Shown here: positions 8,423 through 17,701 of the stretch, piece by piece
Numbering within the stretch: position 1 is the first letter of the stretch
Layout: the number at the start of each line of letters is the position of its first letter
Origin: Bog-950 sp964631835
GTDB taxonomy: Bacteria > Bacteroidota > Bacteroidia > Chitinophagales > LD1
DNA length: 64,000 bases
Assembly: GCA_964631835.1 (NCBI GenBank)
Contig: CAZWAD010000001.1
Span: 1 to 64,000, forward strand
Direction: 5' to 3'
Made by a program: the position numbers and the translations under genes
The notes under the pieces: model-generated
Told to the model about the DNA's origin: nothing
The model's input: the letters and a program-made list of their open reading frames with translations, nothing else
Databases searched by the model: none

Positions 8423-9388
8423 ATGAAACGCAGAGAATTTATCAGGGGTTCCGCCATAGCGGGCATGTCACTTTCTGTGCCGCTGTTTTTACGAAGCGCC
8501 TCTGGTATGTTTGAATCACCTGCCGGCAGAAAAGTTTTAAAAGTTCTGAATACGGAAAAAACACTTGTAGGAACATTGCCTATTCTGCGCGCCTTTGCAG
8601 GAGATAATCAGGATTATGTTTCGCCATACGTGCTTTTTGATGAATTCGGTCCGGTTCAGATGGCGGCTAAAAGCAAGCCGTTAAGGGTAGATGCCCATCC
8701 TCATGCCGGTATGGTTCCTACCACATACTTTCTTTCTGGTAACGGTCACCACAAGGATAGCCTCAACTATGATTTTCAAATCGGGAAGGGCGACTTTATG
8801 ATGTTCAGCTCAGGAAGAGGAGCCATTCACATGGAGGAAACAGGTCAGAAACTATATGAGGATGGCGGACTGTATCACGGCTTTCAGATTTGGCTTAACC
8901 TGCCTGCTAAATACAAATTTACAGCACCTGCCACTTTTGTTCACAAGACCGATAAAACAGCAAGTATTGAAGCAAAAAACTATAACGCACGAATAATATT
9001 GGGTGAATGGGGCGGGGCAAAGTCAAAGATTGAACTGTATTCACCAGCTTTCTATTTCCATATTAAAATGAAATCCGGTTGCCACTTAGAAATTCCCGCG
9101 CAGGCGAATCACAACGCTTTTGTTTATGTGATTAACGGGCAAGTGGAAGCAGAAGGAAGACACCTGGTTAAAAACAAACAACTTGCTTTATATGAAAGAG
9201 GTAATAGCATAATTCGTCTTTACAGTGAGAATGATGCGGAAATATTGGCCCTAGGCGGGCAACCGCTGAATGAGCCTGTGTATGCGTACGGCCCGTTTGT
9301 AATGAACACGGAAGAACAAATCAACCAATGCATACGTAACTATAACGCAGGCAAAATGGGTGACCCGGCTTTGGTGAATGCCCGGTAG
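8423..9388 (+). CDS. Pirin family protein with Tat signal
   Basis: 321 residues. The N-terminus is a twin-arginine signal (MKRREFIRGS followed by a hydrophobic stretch), so the folded protein is exported, probably with its metal in place. The pirin cupin core is clear: 'RVDAHPHAGMVPTTYFLSG', 'DFMMFSSGRGAIHMEE' and 'GFQIWLNLPAKYK'. Some pirins are quercetin dioxygenases, others redox sensors; most known ones are cytoplasmic, so an exported pirin is unusual. Stands alone between divergent and convergent neighbours. Confidence 0.85.
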   Translation: MKRREFIRGSAIAGMSLSVPLFLRSASGMFESPAGRKVLKVLNTEKTLVGTLPILRAFAGDNQDYVSPYVLFDEFGPVQMAAKSKPLRVDAHPHAGMVPTTYFLSGNGHHKDSLNYDFQIGKGDFMMFSSGRGAIHMEETGQKLYEDGGLYHGFQIWLNLPAKYKFTAPATFVHKTDKTASIEAKNYNARIILGEWGGAKSKIELYSPAFYFHIKMKSGCHLEIPAQANHNAFVYVINGQVEAEGRHLVKNKQLALYERGNSIIRLYSENDAEILALGGQPLNEPVYAYGPFVMNTEEQINQCIRNYNAGKMGDPALVNAR

Positions 9389-9444
9389 ATAAACGTTTTT
9401 TAAGCCGTAAGAAGATATCGGATTGCAAATTTTGATTACCCTTA

Positions 9445-10203
9445 CTACAGTATAAACGGGATTACAGCCTTTCTCTCTTTCGGATAATCAGAAAATTTTT
9501 GAAGATACCACCTGTGGTGGTCGAGCGCGCGGGGAATAAGATTTACGGCTGTCCATATGGGGAAACTAAGCGCGGCTAACGAGCCAATCATAATGGCAAA
9601 GCCGAGCCACTCTATGATTTCGCCAAAATGATTCGGGCACGAAATGTGGCGGAACAGAAAACCTGTGGGAATTTTGTAGCCTGTTTCGCCCGGCTTGCGA
9701 AGAGTCAGGAGAATATTGTCGCTTTTCACATTGACAAACACTCCGGTTAAGAAAATAATAAAGCCAATGATGAACTGCGAGGAGAAAAAACAATCATTGG
9801 AATAATTGCCTCCGATATTACCAAGAAAATAACCGATGATAAACGTATTGCAAAGATTGAAAAAAACTGCCGAGCCACAAATCACCAGGGGAATTTTTTT
9901 GCCTTTTGTTTTGGTTCGGAAAGGGAAAATATACGAACGGTAGATGTAATGAACAATATACAATCCGTAGAAAAAATAACTGCTTGTGGTTTTCTCCAAC
10001 GTACCCGTCCAGAACCAATAACTGATAAAAAACGGGGCTACACCTTCTTGAATCATCCAGCCAAGTTGGTTCGAGATCATTGGACCCCAGCTTTCGTTGA
10101 TATGCCTTCCGTAAGGCTGTGTCACTCGCAGGAGAAAAGGAAAAGCAATAACCGCCACGCCAATCCAGATGTAAGTAAGCAGGTTGAAAGTTTCTGTGGT
10201 CAT
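9445..10203 (-). CDS. 3-oxo-5-alpha-steroid 4-dehydrogenase (SRD5A) family membrane protein
   Basis: 252 residues with about six membrane segments. The C-terminal half carries the family pattern: 'LRKPGETGYKIPTGFLFRHISCPNHFGEIIEWLGFAI', where G-E, P-N-x-x-x-E and the closing 'HHRWYLQKF.DYPKERKAVIPF' bind NADPH. Enzymes of this fold reduce double bonds in steroids, polyprenols or very-long enoyl-CoAs. It starts 3 nt after an NAD(P)-epimerase gene and is in the same direction as fabG, suggesting one lipid/isoprenoid reduction unit; substrate unknown. Confidence 0.85.
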   Translation of the reverse strand: MTTETFNLLTYIWIGVAVIAFPFLLRVTQPYGRHINESWGPMISNQLGWMIQEGVAPFFISYWFWTGTLEKTTSSYFFYGLYIVHYIYRSYIFPFRTKTKGKKIPLVICGSAVFFNLCNTFIIGYFLGNIGGNYSNDCFFSSQFIIGFIIFLTGVFVNVKSDNILLTLRKPGETGYKIPTGFLFRHISCPNHFGEIIEWLGFAIMIGSLAALSFPIWTAVNLIPRALDHHRWYLQKFSDYPKERKAVIPFIL

Positions 10204-10206
10204 GGT

Positions 10207-11211
10207 TTAATCAAATGATGCATAATCTCTTCCGGCTTTTTTCGATTCCAGAAATGCTTGTGCTGTTTCATGAATGGATTGCCCCACATGTCGGAAACTA
10301 AAACCCAGCGCTTTCTTAATTTTTTCGTTGCTGTATGTAAATGGAATGCGCGCTATGCGGATATCATCACGTGTAAAATCAGCGGGGCGCCCAAGCATGC
10401 CCGATTTTATTCCCTCAAACCTCCATGCGAATTCGCCAAGCAACGTATTCACTTTATGCGATGGTCGCTTCACGTTCAGCGCATCAGCAACCAAAAACAA
10501 AAAATCTTTCAGCACAAGATTTTCAGCAGAGATGATAAACCGCTCACCGGCAATTTCACCTTCCATCAGACGCACCATTATTTCGGCAGTATCGCGCACA
10601 TCCACAAAGCCATTGCTGCCTTCGGTATAAAAACTAAGCCCGCCATAAACAGTGGGGAAAACATTCAGGGGCTCATGGCGCCAGTGTCCCGCTCCCAATA
10701 AACCCGAAGGGTTTACAATTACTACGTTAAGCCCTTCGGCATGTGCGCGCCATGCTTCCATTTCCGCAAATCGCTTGCTTTTGTAGTAATCGAATTTTAT
10801 TTGCGAAGAAGGTGAAAAGTAGCTTTCGTCAATGGTTTTGCCATTCAGGGGCAAGCCCAGCGCGGCCACCGAGCTGACATGAATTACCTTTTTTATCTTT
10901 TTGTGAAGAGCTGCATTGAACAGGTTCGCAGTGCCTGTAACATTATTCCGGACGATTTTGATATGTTCTGAATCTTTGGAAGAATAAAAGCCCGCGCAAT
11001 GGTAAATTCTATCAGCGCCATCGAGAGCGTTTTCAATGGATTCTATATCGAGCAAATCGCCATCCGCCCACTGCACCTGCTTGGCAAAATCGCCCAGTAA
11101 ATCAAAATTAGAAGTAATGCGTTTTAATGCACGTACCGGTTTGCCACGCTTTAGCAGATTCTTTACTAAGTAAGAACCGAGGAAGCCTGTAGCACCGGTA
11201 ATGAAGTTCAT
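10207..11211 (-). CDS. NAD-dependent epimerase/dehydratase (dihydroflavonol reductase-like SDR)
   Basis: 334-residue extended SDR. Dinucleotide site 'ITGATGFLGSYL' (GxxGxxG), Asp at 'GDLLD', active-site 'HVSSVAALG' and Y142-x3-K146 (YYKSK). Closest in style to DFR/HpnA-type sugar or ketone reductases. It lies 23 nt after fabG and 3 nt before the 5-alpha-reductase gene, so the three are probably co-transcribed and may act on one substrate. Confidence 0.85.
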   Translation of the reverse strand: MNFITGATGFLGSYLVKNLLKRGKPVRALKRITSNFDLLGDFAKQVQWADGDLLDIESIENALDGADRIYHCAGFYSSKDSEHIKIVRNNVTGTANLFNAALHKKIKKVIHVSSVAALGLPLNGKTIDESYFSPSSQIKFDYYKSKRFAEMEAWRAHAEGLNVVIVNPSGLLGAGHWRHEPLNVFPTVYGGLSFYTEGSNGFVDVRDTAEIMVRLMEGEIAGERFIISAENLVLKDFLFLVADALNVKRPSHKVNTLLGEFAWRFEGIKSGMLGRPADFTRDDIRIARIPFTYSNEKIKKALGFSFRHVGQSIHETAQAFLESKKAGRDYASFD

Positions 11212-11234
11212 TTTTCGGATTTCGATATTCGGAT

Positions 11235-11978
11235 TTACAAACTGACTCCTCCGTCTACACTTAGCACAGCCCCCGATATAAATGCAGCCTCTTCGCTCGC
11301 CAGGAAAACATAGGCATTGGCAATATCATTTGGCGTTCCGAGTCTATTTAAAGCAATTTTTTCTTTCATCATTTCCATAACCTTTCCGGGGATAGTGGCA
11401 ATCATGTTGGTTTCGATAAAACCCGGAGCTACAGCGTTAACGGTAATATTGTATTTACCCAGTTCGCGCGCCCAGGTTTTAGTCATGGCTATTACTCCCG
11501 CTTTGGATGCGGCATAATTGGTTTGCCCGTAGTTTCCCGCAATGCCTACAATAGAAGAAGTGTTGATGATTCTGCCATAATTATTTTGAATCATAACAGG
11601 CGAAATTGCCTTGGTGCAGTTGAACACACCGGTAAGGTTTACATCAATTACCTGCTGCCATTGCTCGCTGGTCATTTTTTGCAGGGTGGAATCGCGTGTA
11701 ATGCCGGCATTGTTGACGAGGATGTGTATCTGCTTGAATTGCTTCAGCGTTTCGGCAGTTGCGCGTTCCACTTCATCGGACTTAGCTGTATTTGCTTTTA
11801 CAAACCGGACTATAAATCCTTCGTTGAGCAAAAGAAGTTCAAGTTCCTTACCTTGTGCTTCATTTACATCCCAAAGGGCAACAGCTGCTCCTTCGCGCAC
11901 AAATTTTTCAACCGCTGCTTTTCCAATACCGGAAGCTCCCCCCGTTACTACCGCCACTTTGTTTTCAAATCGTTTCAT
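11235..11978 (-). CDS. fabG: 3-oxoacyl-ACP reductase FabG-type SDR
   Basis: 247 residues, classical SDR length. 'VTGGASGIGKA' binds NADP, 'NNAG' at 89-92, catalytic Ser142, Tyr155 and Lys159 ('NTSSIVGIAGNYGQTNYAASKAG'), and the C-terminal 'ASEEAAFISGAVLSVDGGVSL' typical of FabG. It may serve fatty-acid elongation, but its position at the head of an SDR plus steroid-reductase operon leaves open a more specialised role. Divergent from an SRPBCC gene 38 nt away. Confidence 0.85.
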   Translation of the reverse strand: MKRFENKVAVVTGGASGIGKAAVEKFVREGAAVALWDVNEAQGKELELLLLNEGFIVRFVKANTAKSDEVERATAETLKQFKQIHILVNNAGITRDSTLQKMTSEQWQQVIDVNLTGVFNCTKAISPVMIQNNYGRIINTSSIVGIAGNYGQTNYAASKAGVIAMTKTWARELGKYNITVNAVAPGFIETNMIATIPGKVMEMMKEKIALNRLGTPNDIANAYVFLASEEAAFISGAVLSVDGGVSL

Positions 11979-12016
11979 ATATTCAAAGATGAAAGTTTTA
12001 CATTAAAAAGAAACTT

Positions 12017-12496
12017 GTGGCTGATTATAGTTTTCTCACCGTTTGGAAATTCGATGCTCCGCTCGAAAAAATTTTTTCCGCCATTCACGATGCCGATAAT
12101 TATCACCGGTGGTGGAAAGGGCAAAGCCGTGTTGAAACCCTTCACCGGGGCAATGAACTGGGCATTGGCGCGGTCAAAAAATTTAAAACGCGTAGCGCAC
12201 TACCTTATTCGCTCACCTACACCGGAACCGTACGCGAAGTGCTGCCCCTGAAAAAAATAACAGGAACCACAATTGGTGAACTGGAAGGAACCGGCACCTG
12301 GCTTTTTGAAAGCGAAAACGGAACCAGCACAGTAAAATATTATTGGGTGGTAAAAACCAACTCCTTTTTCATGGGCCTTCTTGAGCCGGTTTTGAAACCT
12401 GTCTTCTCCTGGAACCATGATGTGATAATGAAATGGGGAGCTGAAGGGTTGGCGAGGTATTTAGGATGCCGGCTTTTGGAAATAAGAAATGAATAG
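12017..12496 (+). CDS. SRPBCC (START/polyketide cyclase-like) protein
   Basis: 159 residues. Pattern of the SRPBCC ligand-binding fold: 'VWKFDAPLEKIFSAIHDADNYHRWW' at the start, an edge strand 'TSTVKYYWVVKT', and the long C-terminal helix with 'MKWGAEGLARYL'. No catalytic residues can be assigned. The start is GTG, since the frame is closed by a stop six codons upstream with no ATG between. Divergent from fabG and could share a promoter region of 38 nt. Confidence 0.75.
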   Translation: MADYSFLTVWKFDAPLEKIFSAIHDADNYHRWWKGQSRVETLHRGNELGIGAVKKFKTRSALPYSLTYTGTVREVLPLKKITGTTIGELEGTGTWLFESENGTSTVKYYWVVKTNSFFMGLLEPVLKPVFSWNHDVIMKWGAEGLARYLGCRLLEIRNE

Positions 12497-12501
12497 GTGC
12501 T

Positions 12502-13212
12502 TTACTTCATGTTATGAAACACATGGCTCACATCCTCATCCTCTTCAAGCACTTCAATCAGCTTGATTACTTCTTCGGCTTGTGCATCGGTTAATCCTTC
12601 CTTATAGAAGTCAGGAATTTTTTCGTACGAAGATTCTTTTACTTCAATTCCCTTTTCTTCCAGAGTTTTTGAAAGTTTTCCGAAGTCGGTGAATTCGGCA
12701 TAGGCAACTACACCATCGCCCTCACTTTGTAATTCAGTCAGCCCTGCGTCAATCAGTTCCAGTTCTAAATCTTCAAGATTCAGATTTCCTTTATCGAATT
12801 TGAATACTGCTTTTTTCTTAAACATATATTCCACCGAGCCGCTGGTGCCCAGCGAACAATTAAATTTTTTCAGAATATTGCGGACGTTGGCAACGGTGCG
12901 TGTGCCGTTGTCGGTCTGCGTGTCGATCACCAGCGCCACACCGTGCGGAGCGTAGCCTTCATAAGTTATTTCATCATATCCGGCAGTATCTTTCGAAGAT
13001 GCTTTCTTAATGGCAGCTTCCACCCGGTCTTTTGGCATGTTCACCGCCTTGGCGTTTTGAATGCAAGCGCGCAGACGGGCGTTGGTGTCGGGGTCACCAC
13101 CGCCTGCTTTTACTGCAATTGAAATGTCTCGTCCAATCCGGGTGAAGGCTTTTGCCATAGCACCCCATCTCTTCATCTTCCTTTCTTTCCGGTATTCAAA
13201 CGCGCGGCCCAT
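12502..13212 (-). CDS. yebC: YebC/PmpR family protein
   Basis: 236 residues, the normal family size, with 'MGRAFEYRKERKMKRWGAMAKAFTRIGRDI' in the N-terminal domain and 'GYAPHGVALVIDTQTDNGTRTVANVR' in the core. YebC proteins were described as transcription regulators and more recently as translation factors that ease ribosome stalling at proline stretches. A longer frame upstream exists but would add an unrelated 34 residues encoded by an 8-bp minisatellite, so I start at the conserved MGRAFEYRK. Confidence 0.93.
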   Translation of the reverse strand: MGRAFEYRKERKMKRWGAMAKAFTRIGRDISIAVKAGGGDPDTNARLRACIQNAKAVNMPKDRVEAAIKKASSKDTAGYDEITYEGYAPHGVALVIDTQTDNGTRTVANVRNILKKFNCSLGTSGSVEYMFKKKAVFKFDKGNLNLEDLELELIDAGLTELQSEGDGVVAYAEFTDFGKLSKTLEEKGIEVKESSYEKIPDFYKEGLTDAQAEEVIKLIEVLEEDEDVSHVFHNMK

Positions 13213-13220
13213 TTTAGAAT

Positions 13221-13252
13221 GTGTTAAGGTGTTAAAGTGTTTATGTGCTAAT
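13221..13252. repeat. 8-bp minisatellite (gtgttaag family)
   Basis: Four octamers (gtgttaag, gtgttaaa, gtgtttat, gtgctaat) directly upstream of yebC. Confidence 0.75.
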
Positions 13253-13317
13253 GTTTGTTGAGGGGTGAAAATAAAAAAGACGTTATGAAAGTCAATTTCG
13301 AAACCGGATTTCAATCT

Positions 13318-13325
13318 TAAATTTA
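13318..13325 (+). promoter_or_regulatory. Candidate -7 promoter box (TAAATTTA)
   Basis: Near match to the Bacteroidota TAnnTTTG box, four bases before the ATG at 13330, with a TTT 19 bp upstream instead of TTG. If used, the transcript would have almost no leader. Confidence 0.3.
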
Positions 13326-13329
13326 TGCG

Positions 13330-13836
13330 ATGATAAAATTCACGACTATTATTTTGAAATTTGATAAACAGGGCGAAAAAACCGGATGGACATACATTGT
13401 CATTCCGTCTGAACTTGCAGCAAAACTAAAACCGGGTACTAAGAAATCATTCCGGGTAAAGGGAAAGCTCGATAATTTTTCCATTAACCAGGTTGCGCTT
13501 ATTCCCATGGGAGAAGGCGATTTTATAATGCCGCTGAATGCAGCAGTACGAAAGGGAATCGGGAAAAGAAAAGGAGCAGAGTTAATGGTTCAGCTTATTG
13601 CTGATGATAGCGCTTTTGAGCTTTCGGAAGATATGATGGCTTGTCTGGAAGATGAACCGGAGGCTATGAAGAATTTCAAAAAGCTTTCCGGCTCGGAGCA
13701 AAAGTATTTCAGTAAGTGGATTGAAAGTGCAAAGACCGGTTCAACCAAAGCCAAACGGATTACTCAAATGCTCACCGCCATGCTGAAAGGATATAAATTC
13801 GGTGAAATGATGCGGGCACTGAAAGCGAACCGTTAA
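13330..13836 (+). CDS. DUF1905 plus YdeI/OmpD-associated domain protein
   Basis: 168 residues. Residues 1-85 match DUF1905 ('WTYIVIPSELAAKLKPG', 'VKGKLDNFSINQVALIPMGEGDFIMPLNAAVRKGIGK'), a small beta-barrel. The rest is a YdeI-type bacteriocin-protection/OmpD-associated segment with 'LSGSEQKYFSKWIESAKTGSTKAKRITQ'. Molecular role unknown; family members are cytoplasmic. Closed by a strong hairpin at 13840-13871. Confidence 0.78.
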   Translation: MIKFTTIILKFDKQGEKTGWTYIVIPSELAAKLKPGTKKSFRVKGKLDNFSINQVALIPMGEGDFIMPLNAAVRKGIGKRKGAELMVQLIADDSAFELSEDMMACLEDEPEAMKNFKKLSGSEQKYFSKWIESAKTGSTKAKRITQMLTAMLKGYKFGEMMRALKANR

Positions 13837-13839
13837 TGA

Positions 13840-13871
13840 GACTTCCCAAAGTTTTCAAAACTTCGGAAGTC
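13840..13871 (+). terminator. Rho-independent terminator
   Basis: GACTTCC and AAGTTTT arms pair with AAAACTT and GGAAGTC, followed by a short T run. Lies 4 nt after the DUF1905 stop. Confidence 0.7.
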
Positions 13872-13927
13872 TTTACCAATTAAAATATATTTTCCCGCCA
13901 GTAGTCTTATGGATTCAAAGCGAAATA

Positions 13928-15370
13928 ATGAACAACGAAATTTTTACCATTGACATTCACTGTCATCCTCACATAAAAGCATTTAATTCCTCCTATCCGA
14001 ATCCAACCGCCAATATCTGGGATAAAATTCAGCATAAGATTGAAGGCGGCTTCGGCAAAACCATCAGCGACTTGTCGCAAAAGGTGCTGAAAGAATCACA
14101 AACGCATCTTGATGCTATGGCTTTGGGAAATGTACGGGTGTTCCAGGTTTCGCTTTATCCGATTGAGCGTGGCTTTCTTCACCTGCGCAATATCCCTAAG
14201 TTTTTAATCGGCAAGAAGCGGGTCACCACCATGCAGGAAGTGATAACCGGTTACGATGGCTCTTGTATCAGGGAACAAATGACACACTACAATTATTTCA
14301 GCGATTTAGAACGGGAGTACGCTTATGTGGTGGAACAGCAGGGCAAAAGTCCCGATGGCAAAAGCGAATTTGTCCTGGCAAATAATTACATCGAACTTGA
14401 ACAGGCGCTGAAGAAAAAAAATACTCTAATCGGAATTCTTTCTATTGAAGGAGCGCATGTGCTGGGAACCGGTACACCCGAAACAGATAATTTACCTGAG
14501 GACGAGTTAATGGAGCGGCTTACCGAAAATATTCTAGCCATAAAACGATGGGAGTTTCCTCCCTTTATGATTAACCTGGCGCATCACTTCTGGAACCATT
14601 TGAGCGGACATGCTACCAGTTTCAAGCCGCCTATTAACAGCATCATAAATCAAAATAAGGGAAAGAATAAGGGCATCACTGAATTGGGCTGGCATGTTAT
14701 CCGCGAACTTTTGAGCCGCGAAAACGGAAAGCGCATTTTGATTGATACCAAACACATGAGCGCTCTTGCTCGTAAAGAGTATTACGATTTTGTGAGCAAT
14801 TACAATTCAATCAATCCGAGCGACACCATTCCGATTGTCGCCAGCCATGTAGGAATGAACGGATTCAACACGCTGGACAGCTCAATAAAAGAACCTGACG
14901 TGATTGGCAAAGCGCGAACTCACAAACTTTATCGCTGGAGTATTAATGTGTCCAATGACGAAGCTGTGATTATAAATCAGTCAGGCGGGTTGATTGGCTT
15001 AATGATGGACAAAGGAAATTTAAGCGGGTTGCGGAATATAAGACGCGTAACTGCAATTACTGATGAAAAAAAGCAACGTGAAGAATTCAGCAAAATATTT
15101 TGGGATAATGCTTTTCAGGTAGTAAAGGCAATCGGAGATAAAACCGGTTGGGATACTGTCGCCATCGGAACTGACTTTGATGGCTCTATTACCCACATGG
15201 ACCCTTACGAATCTGCGGCTAAGTTCCCGCTCTTTCAGCAGGACCTTATTGAATATCTGGAGGAGAACCATTACCAGGAAGAACTTTGGTTTGATTACTC
15301 ACCTTTTGAACTCGTTAAAAAAATAATGCATGGCAATGCCTTTCTGTTTTACGAAAGGTTTTTTGTGTAG
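13928..15370 (+). CDS. Membrane dipeptidase (peptidase M19) family protein
   Basis: 480 residues, amidohydrolase-fold zinc dipeptidase. Metal motifs: 'TIDIHCHPH' at the N-terminus (HxH), 'LSIEGAHVLG' (bridging Glu), 'PIVASHVGMNG' and 'VAIGTDFDGSI' (the final Asp region). Longer than renal-dipeptidase-type members (about 350-400), with an insert around 60-150. There is no signal peptide, so it may act in the cytoplasm. Family members cleave dipeptides, including D-amino-acid ones, sometimes from cell-wall turnover. Confidence 0.82.
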   Translation: MNNEIFTIDIHCHPHIKAFNSSYPNPTANIWDKIQHKIEGGFGKTISDLSQKVLKESQTHLDAMALGNVRVFQVSLYPIERGFLHLRNIPKFLIGKKRVTTMQEVITGYDGSCIREQMTHYNYFSDLEREYAYVVEQQGKSPDGKSEFVLANNYIELEQALKKKNTLIGILSIEGAHVLGTGTPETDNLPEDELMERLTENILAIKRWEFPPFMINLAHHFWNHLSGHATSFKPPINSIINQNKGKNKGITELGWHVIRELLSRENGKRILIDTKHMSALARKEYYDFVSNYNSINPSDTIPIVASHVGMNGFNTLDSSIKEPDVIGKARTHKLYRWSINVSNDEAVIINQSGGLIGLMMDKGNLSGLRNIRRVTAITDEKKQREEFSKIFWDNAFQVVKAIGDKTGWDTVAIGTDFDGSITHMDPYESAAKFPLFQQDLIEYLEENHYQEELWFDYSPFELVKKIMHGNAFLFYERFFV

Positions 15371-15411
15371 GGTTTTCTTTTCTGTTCAGGCTTTAATTTC
15401 CGGTGGGAAAG

Positions 15412-15445
15412 TTGAGACAACGCATGACAGTTTAGATTACGTTTG
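15412..15445 (+). promoter_or_regulatory. Bacteroidota-type promoter (TTG-N23-TACGTTTG)
   Basis: TTG at 15412-15414, 23-bp spacer, and a full TAnnTTTG match at 15438-15445, four bases before the ATG at 15450. Fits the spacing range described for Flavobacterium. The expected start of transcription falls at or near the start codon. Confidence 0.55.
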
Positions 15446-15449
15446 AAAC

Positions 15450-17603
15450 ATGAATCTCAAAAAATGGTTTTTACCTGCCTTTCTTCTTCATCAATTAGTT
15501 TTTGCGCAAGTAATTCCTGCCGACCGCAGAACCGACTGGAGTCTTGCCGGTTACCGCGATTCAATTCCTGTGTACACAACCATAGTTGACATTACTGCTT
15601 TTGGCGGAGTTGGAGATGGGGTAACTTCCAACAACACCGCTTTGCAAAATGCTATTGCTTCGCTTGGCGGGGCAAGCGGCACTATTTATTTCCCCACGGG
15701 CAATTTTCGCTTCAATGCAAGCTTTGCCCTGCGCGACAGTATTATTCTGAAAGGCAACTCGGCTGACAGCACCATGCTTAGTTTTAATTTGAGCGGCAAC
15801 AGCGACATGATACGAATAGCAGGAAGTATTTCTTCTTCGTACGCAACACTGGCAATGGATGCGGTGAAAGACAGCAGCTTCCTCATGGTCAGCAATCCTT
15901 CTCTTTTTAATGCTGGCGACTACATAAAAATTTCTCAGAACGACAGTTCGCTCCTCGCATCTAACTGGGCTTATGGCTCGGTGGGGCAGATAGTTCAGGT
16001 AAACAGCATTGCAGGAAACAGAATCAATTTGAACAGTCCGCTGCGAAAAGATTTTATGGTGACTGACAGTTGCAAATTGAGGAAGATGACTCCGAAGCAT
16101 GACATCGGAATCGAGTGCCTGAAAATTAAACGGCTTGACGTAAGTGCCGGGCAGACCAACAACATTGATATCAACTACGGAGTGAAATGCTGGATTAAAG
16201 GAGTGGAGATGGACACCTGCAATTTCGCGCACATTGCCGTTTCCAATTCCAGCAACATTGAAATTTCGGGATGTTACCTGCACGATGCTTTTGCTTTTGG
16301 CGGAGGCGGACAGGCTTACGGAGTTTTGGTTCAGTATTGTTCCGGTGAGTGCTTGGTAGAGAACAATATTTTTAATCACCTGCGCCATGCCATGATTTTA
16401 CAGGCGGGCGCCAATGGAAATGTTTTCGGCTACAACTCTTCTACCAATCCTTATTGGGTGAGCGGTTTTCTTCCGACTAACTCAGCCGGTGACATGGTGC
16501 TGCACGGCAATTACCCTTTTCTGAATTTGTTTGAAGGCAACACCGGTCAGAATATTGTGATTGACAATTCGCACGGCATTAACGGGCCTTACAACACTTT
16601 TTTCCGCAACCGGGCCGACCTCTATGGAATTTTCATGAATACCAGCCCTGCCAGCGATAATCAAAATTTTGTCGGCAATGAAGTTACCAGCACTGCGACC
16701 AACCAGGGACTTTATTTCCTTTCCGGTACCGGTCAACTGGCGCACGGAAATAATATTAAAGGAACCATTATGCCTGCGGGCACGGAAACACTCAGCGATA
16801 CTTCCTACTACAAAAAGAATGTACCCGGATTTTTTAATTCGTATTCGCTGTACCCGCCTATCGGAATACCCAATACGATTAGCACCGGAACTATTCCGGC
16901 ACAGCAAAAGCAAATGCAGGCGGCAGAGTTTACCGATTGCACAACGAATTACCCTTTTGTGTTTCTGAACCGGCACACTGCGGTTAATGACACCTTTTGC
17001 AGCGGCTCAACTTACAGCTTCAATGGAAATGCGATTGACACAGCGGGAACTTATGCTGATACTATTGCCGGAAGCAATTACGACTCTATTATTACGCTTC
17101 ACCTCGCTGAAACTATGATGGATACTGCCATTACCATCAGCGGCAGTACGCTTTCTTCCGCTGAAACGAATGCAGCCTACGAATGGATTGATTGCAGTAA
17201 TGATTCATTGGTTGCCGGTGCTACCGGTCCAAATTTTTCTCCCACTCAAACCGGTAATTACCGGGTAAGAATTACAAAAGACAGCTGCATAGCAGAATCG
17301 GGCTGTGCAAGCGTGACGGTAAGCGGGCTAAAAGAACCGGAAGCATTTTCCTTTCCCATTTATCCAATCCCTGCTTCGCAATTTGTGATGCTTGATAATT
17401 CCGCTATGCAGGCAAATATTTTGCGGATTTATTCGGTGGAAGGAAAACTGATGCGGGAGGTTATTCTTCTGAAAGGATTAAACCGAATGGACATTATCGC
17501 CCTTCCATCCGGTTTATATTTTGCTTCAGTGAGTACCGGTGAAAGAAAAACCTATTCTTCGAAACTACTGATTGAAAATCAGGCACAGTATTGGTTTAAG
17601 TAA
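15450..17603 (+). CDS. T9SS-secreted right-handed beta-helix (pectate-lyase-superfamily) protein
   Basis: 717 residues. Signal peptide (to about residue 19, ending FAQ), then a pectate-lyase-superfamily start 'VDITAFGGVGDGVTSNNTALQNAI' and parallel beta-helix coils ('NSSNIEISGCYLHDAF', 'CLVENNIFNHLRHAMIL'). A Cys-containing Ig-like/SprB-like region follows ('VNDTFCSGSTYSFNG'), and the last 75 residues are a T9SS type A sorting domain ('YPIPASQFVMLDNS...LPSGLYFASV'). Likely a secreted or surface polysaccharide-active protein; substrate not readable. Confidence 0.82.
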   Translation: MNLKKWFLPAFLLHQLVFAQVIPADRRTDWSLAGYRDSIPVYTTIVDITAFGGVGDGVTSNNTALQNAIASLGGASGTIYFPTGNFRFNASFALRDSIILKGNSADSTMLSFNLSGNSDMIRIAGSISSSYATLAMDAVKDSSFLMVSNPSLFNAGDYIKISQNDSSLLASNWAYGSVGQIVQVNSIAGNRINLNSPLRKDFMVTDSCKLRKMTPKHDIGIECLKIKRLDVSAGQTNNIDINYGVKCWIKGVEMDTCNFAHIAVSNSSNIEISGCYLHDAFAFGGGGQAYGVLVQYCSGECLVENNIFNHLRHAMILQAGANGNVFGYNSSTNPYWVSGFLPTNSAGDMVLHGNYPFLNLFEGNTGQNIVIDNSHGINGPYNTFFRNRADLYGIFMNTSPASDNQNFVGNEVTSTATNQGLYFLSGTGQLAHGNNIKGTIMPAGTETLSDTSYYKKNVPGFFNSYSLYPPIGIPNTISTGTIPAQQKQMQAAEFTDCTTNYPFVFLNRHTAVNDTFCSGSTYSFNGNAIDTAGTYADTIAGSNYDSIITLHLAETMMDTAITISGSTLSSAETNAAYEWIDCSNDSLVAGATGPNFSPTQTGNYRVRITKDSCIAESGCASVTVSGLKEPEAFSFPIYPIPASQFVMLDNSAMQANILRIYSVEGKLMREVILLKGLNRMDIIALPSGLYFASVSTGERKTYSSKLLIENQAQYWFK

Positions 17604-17701
17604 TATAAAGTGGAAATATCAGGAACTTTTCGAAGCCTTTTGCACTCTCCTTTCTACAGGCTCCCTTTTTACGGACAAACTTCAACAACTTCTTAACGGT
17701 T

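Noticed and set aside
12502..13314. Longer YebC with 34 extra residues
   Set aside because: The extension is coded by an 8-bp minisatellite and precedes the conserved MGRAFEYRK start.
15561..16388. 275-residue frame antisense to the beta-helix gene
   Set aside because: The plus-strand gene has a signal peptide, recognisable domains and a T9SS end; the antisense frame has none.
15450..17603. True pectate lyase
   Set aside because: Only the superfamily fold is visible; no calcium/Arg catalytic set of pectate lyases could be placed.
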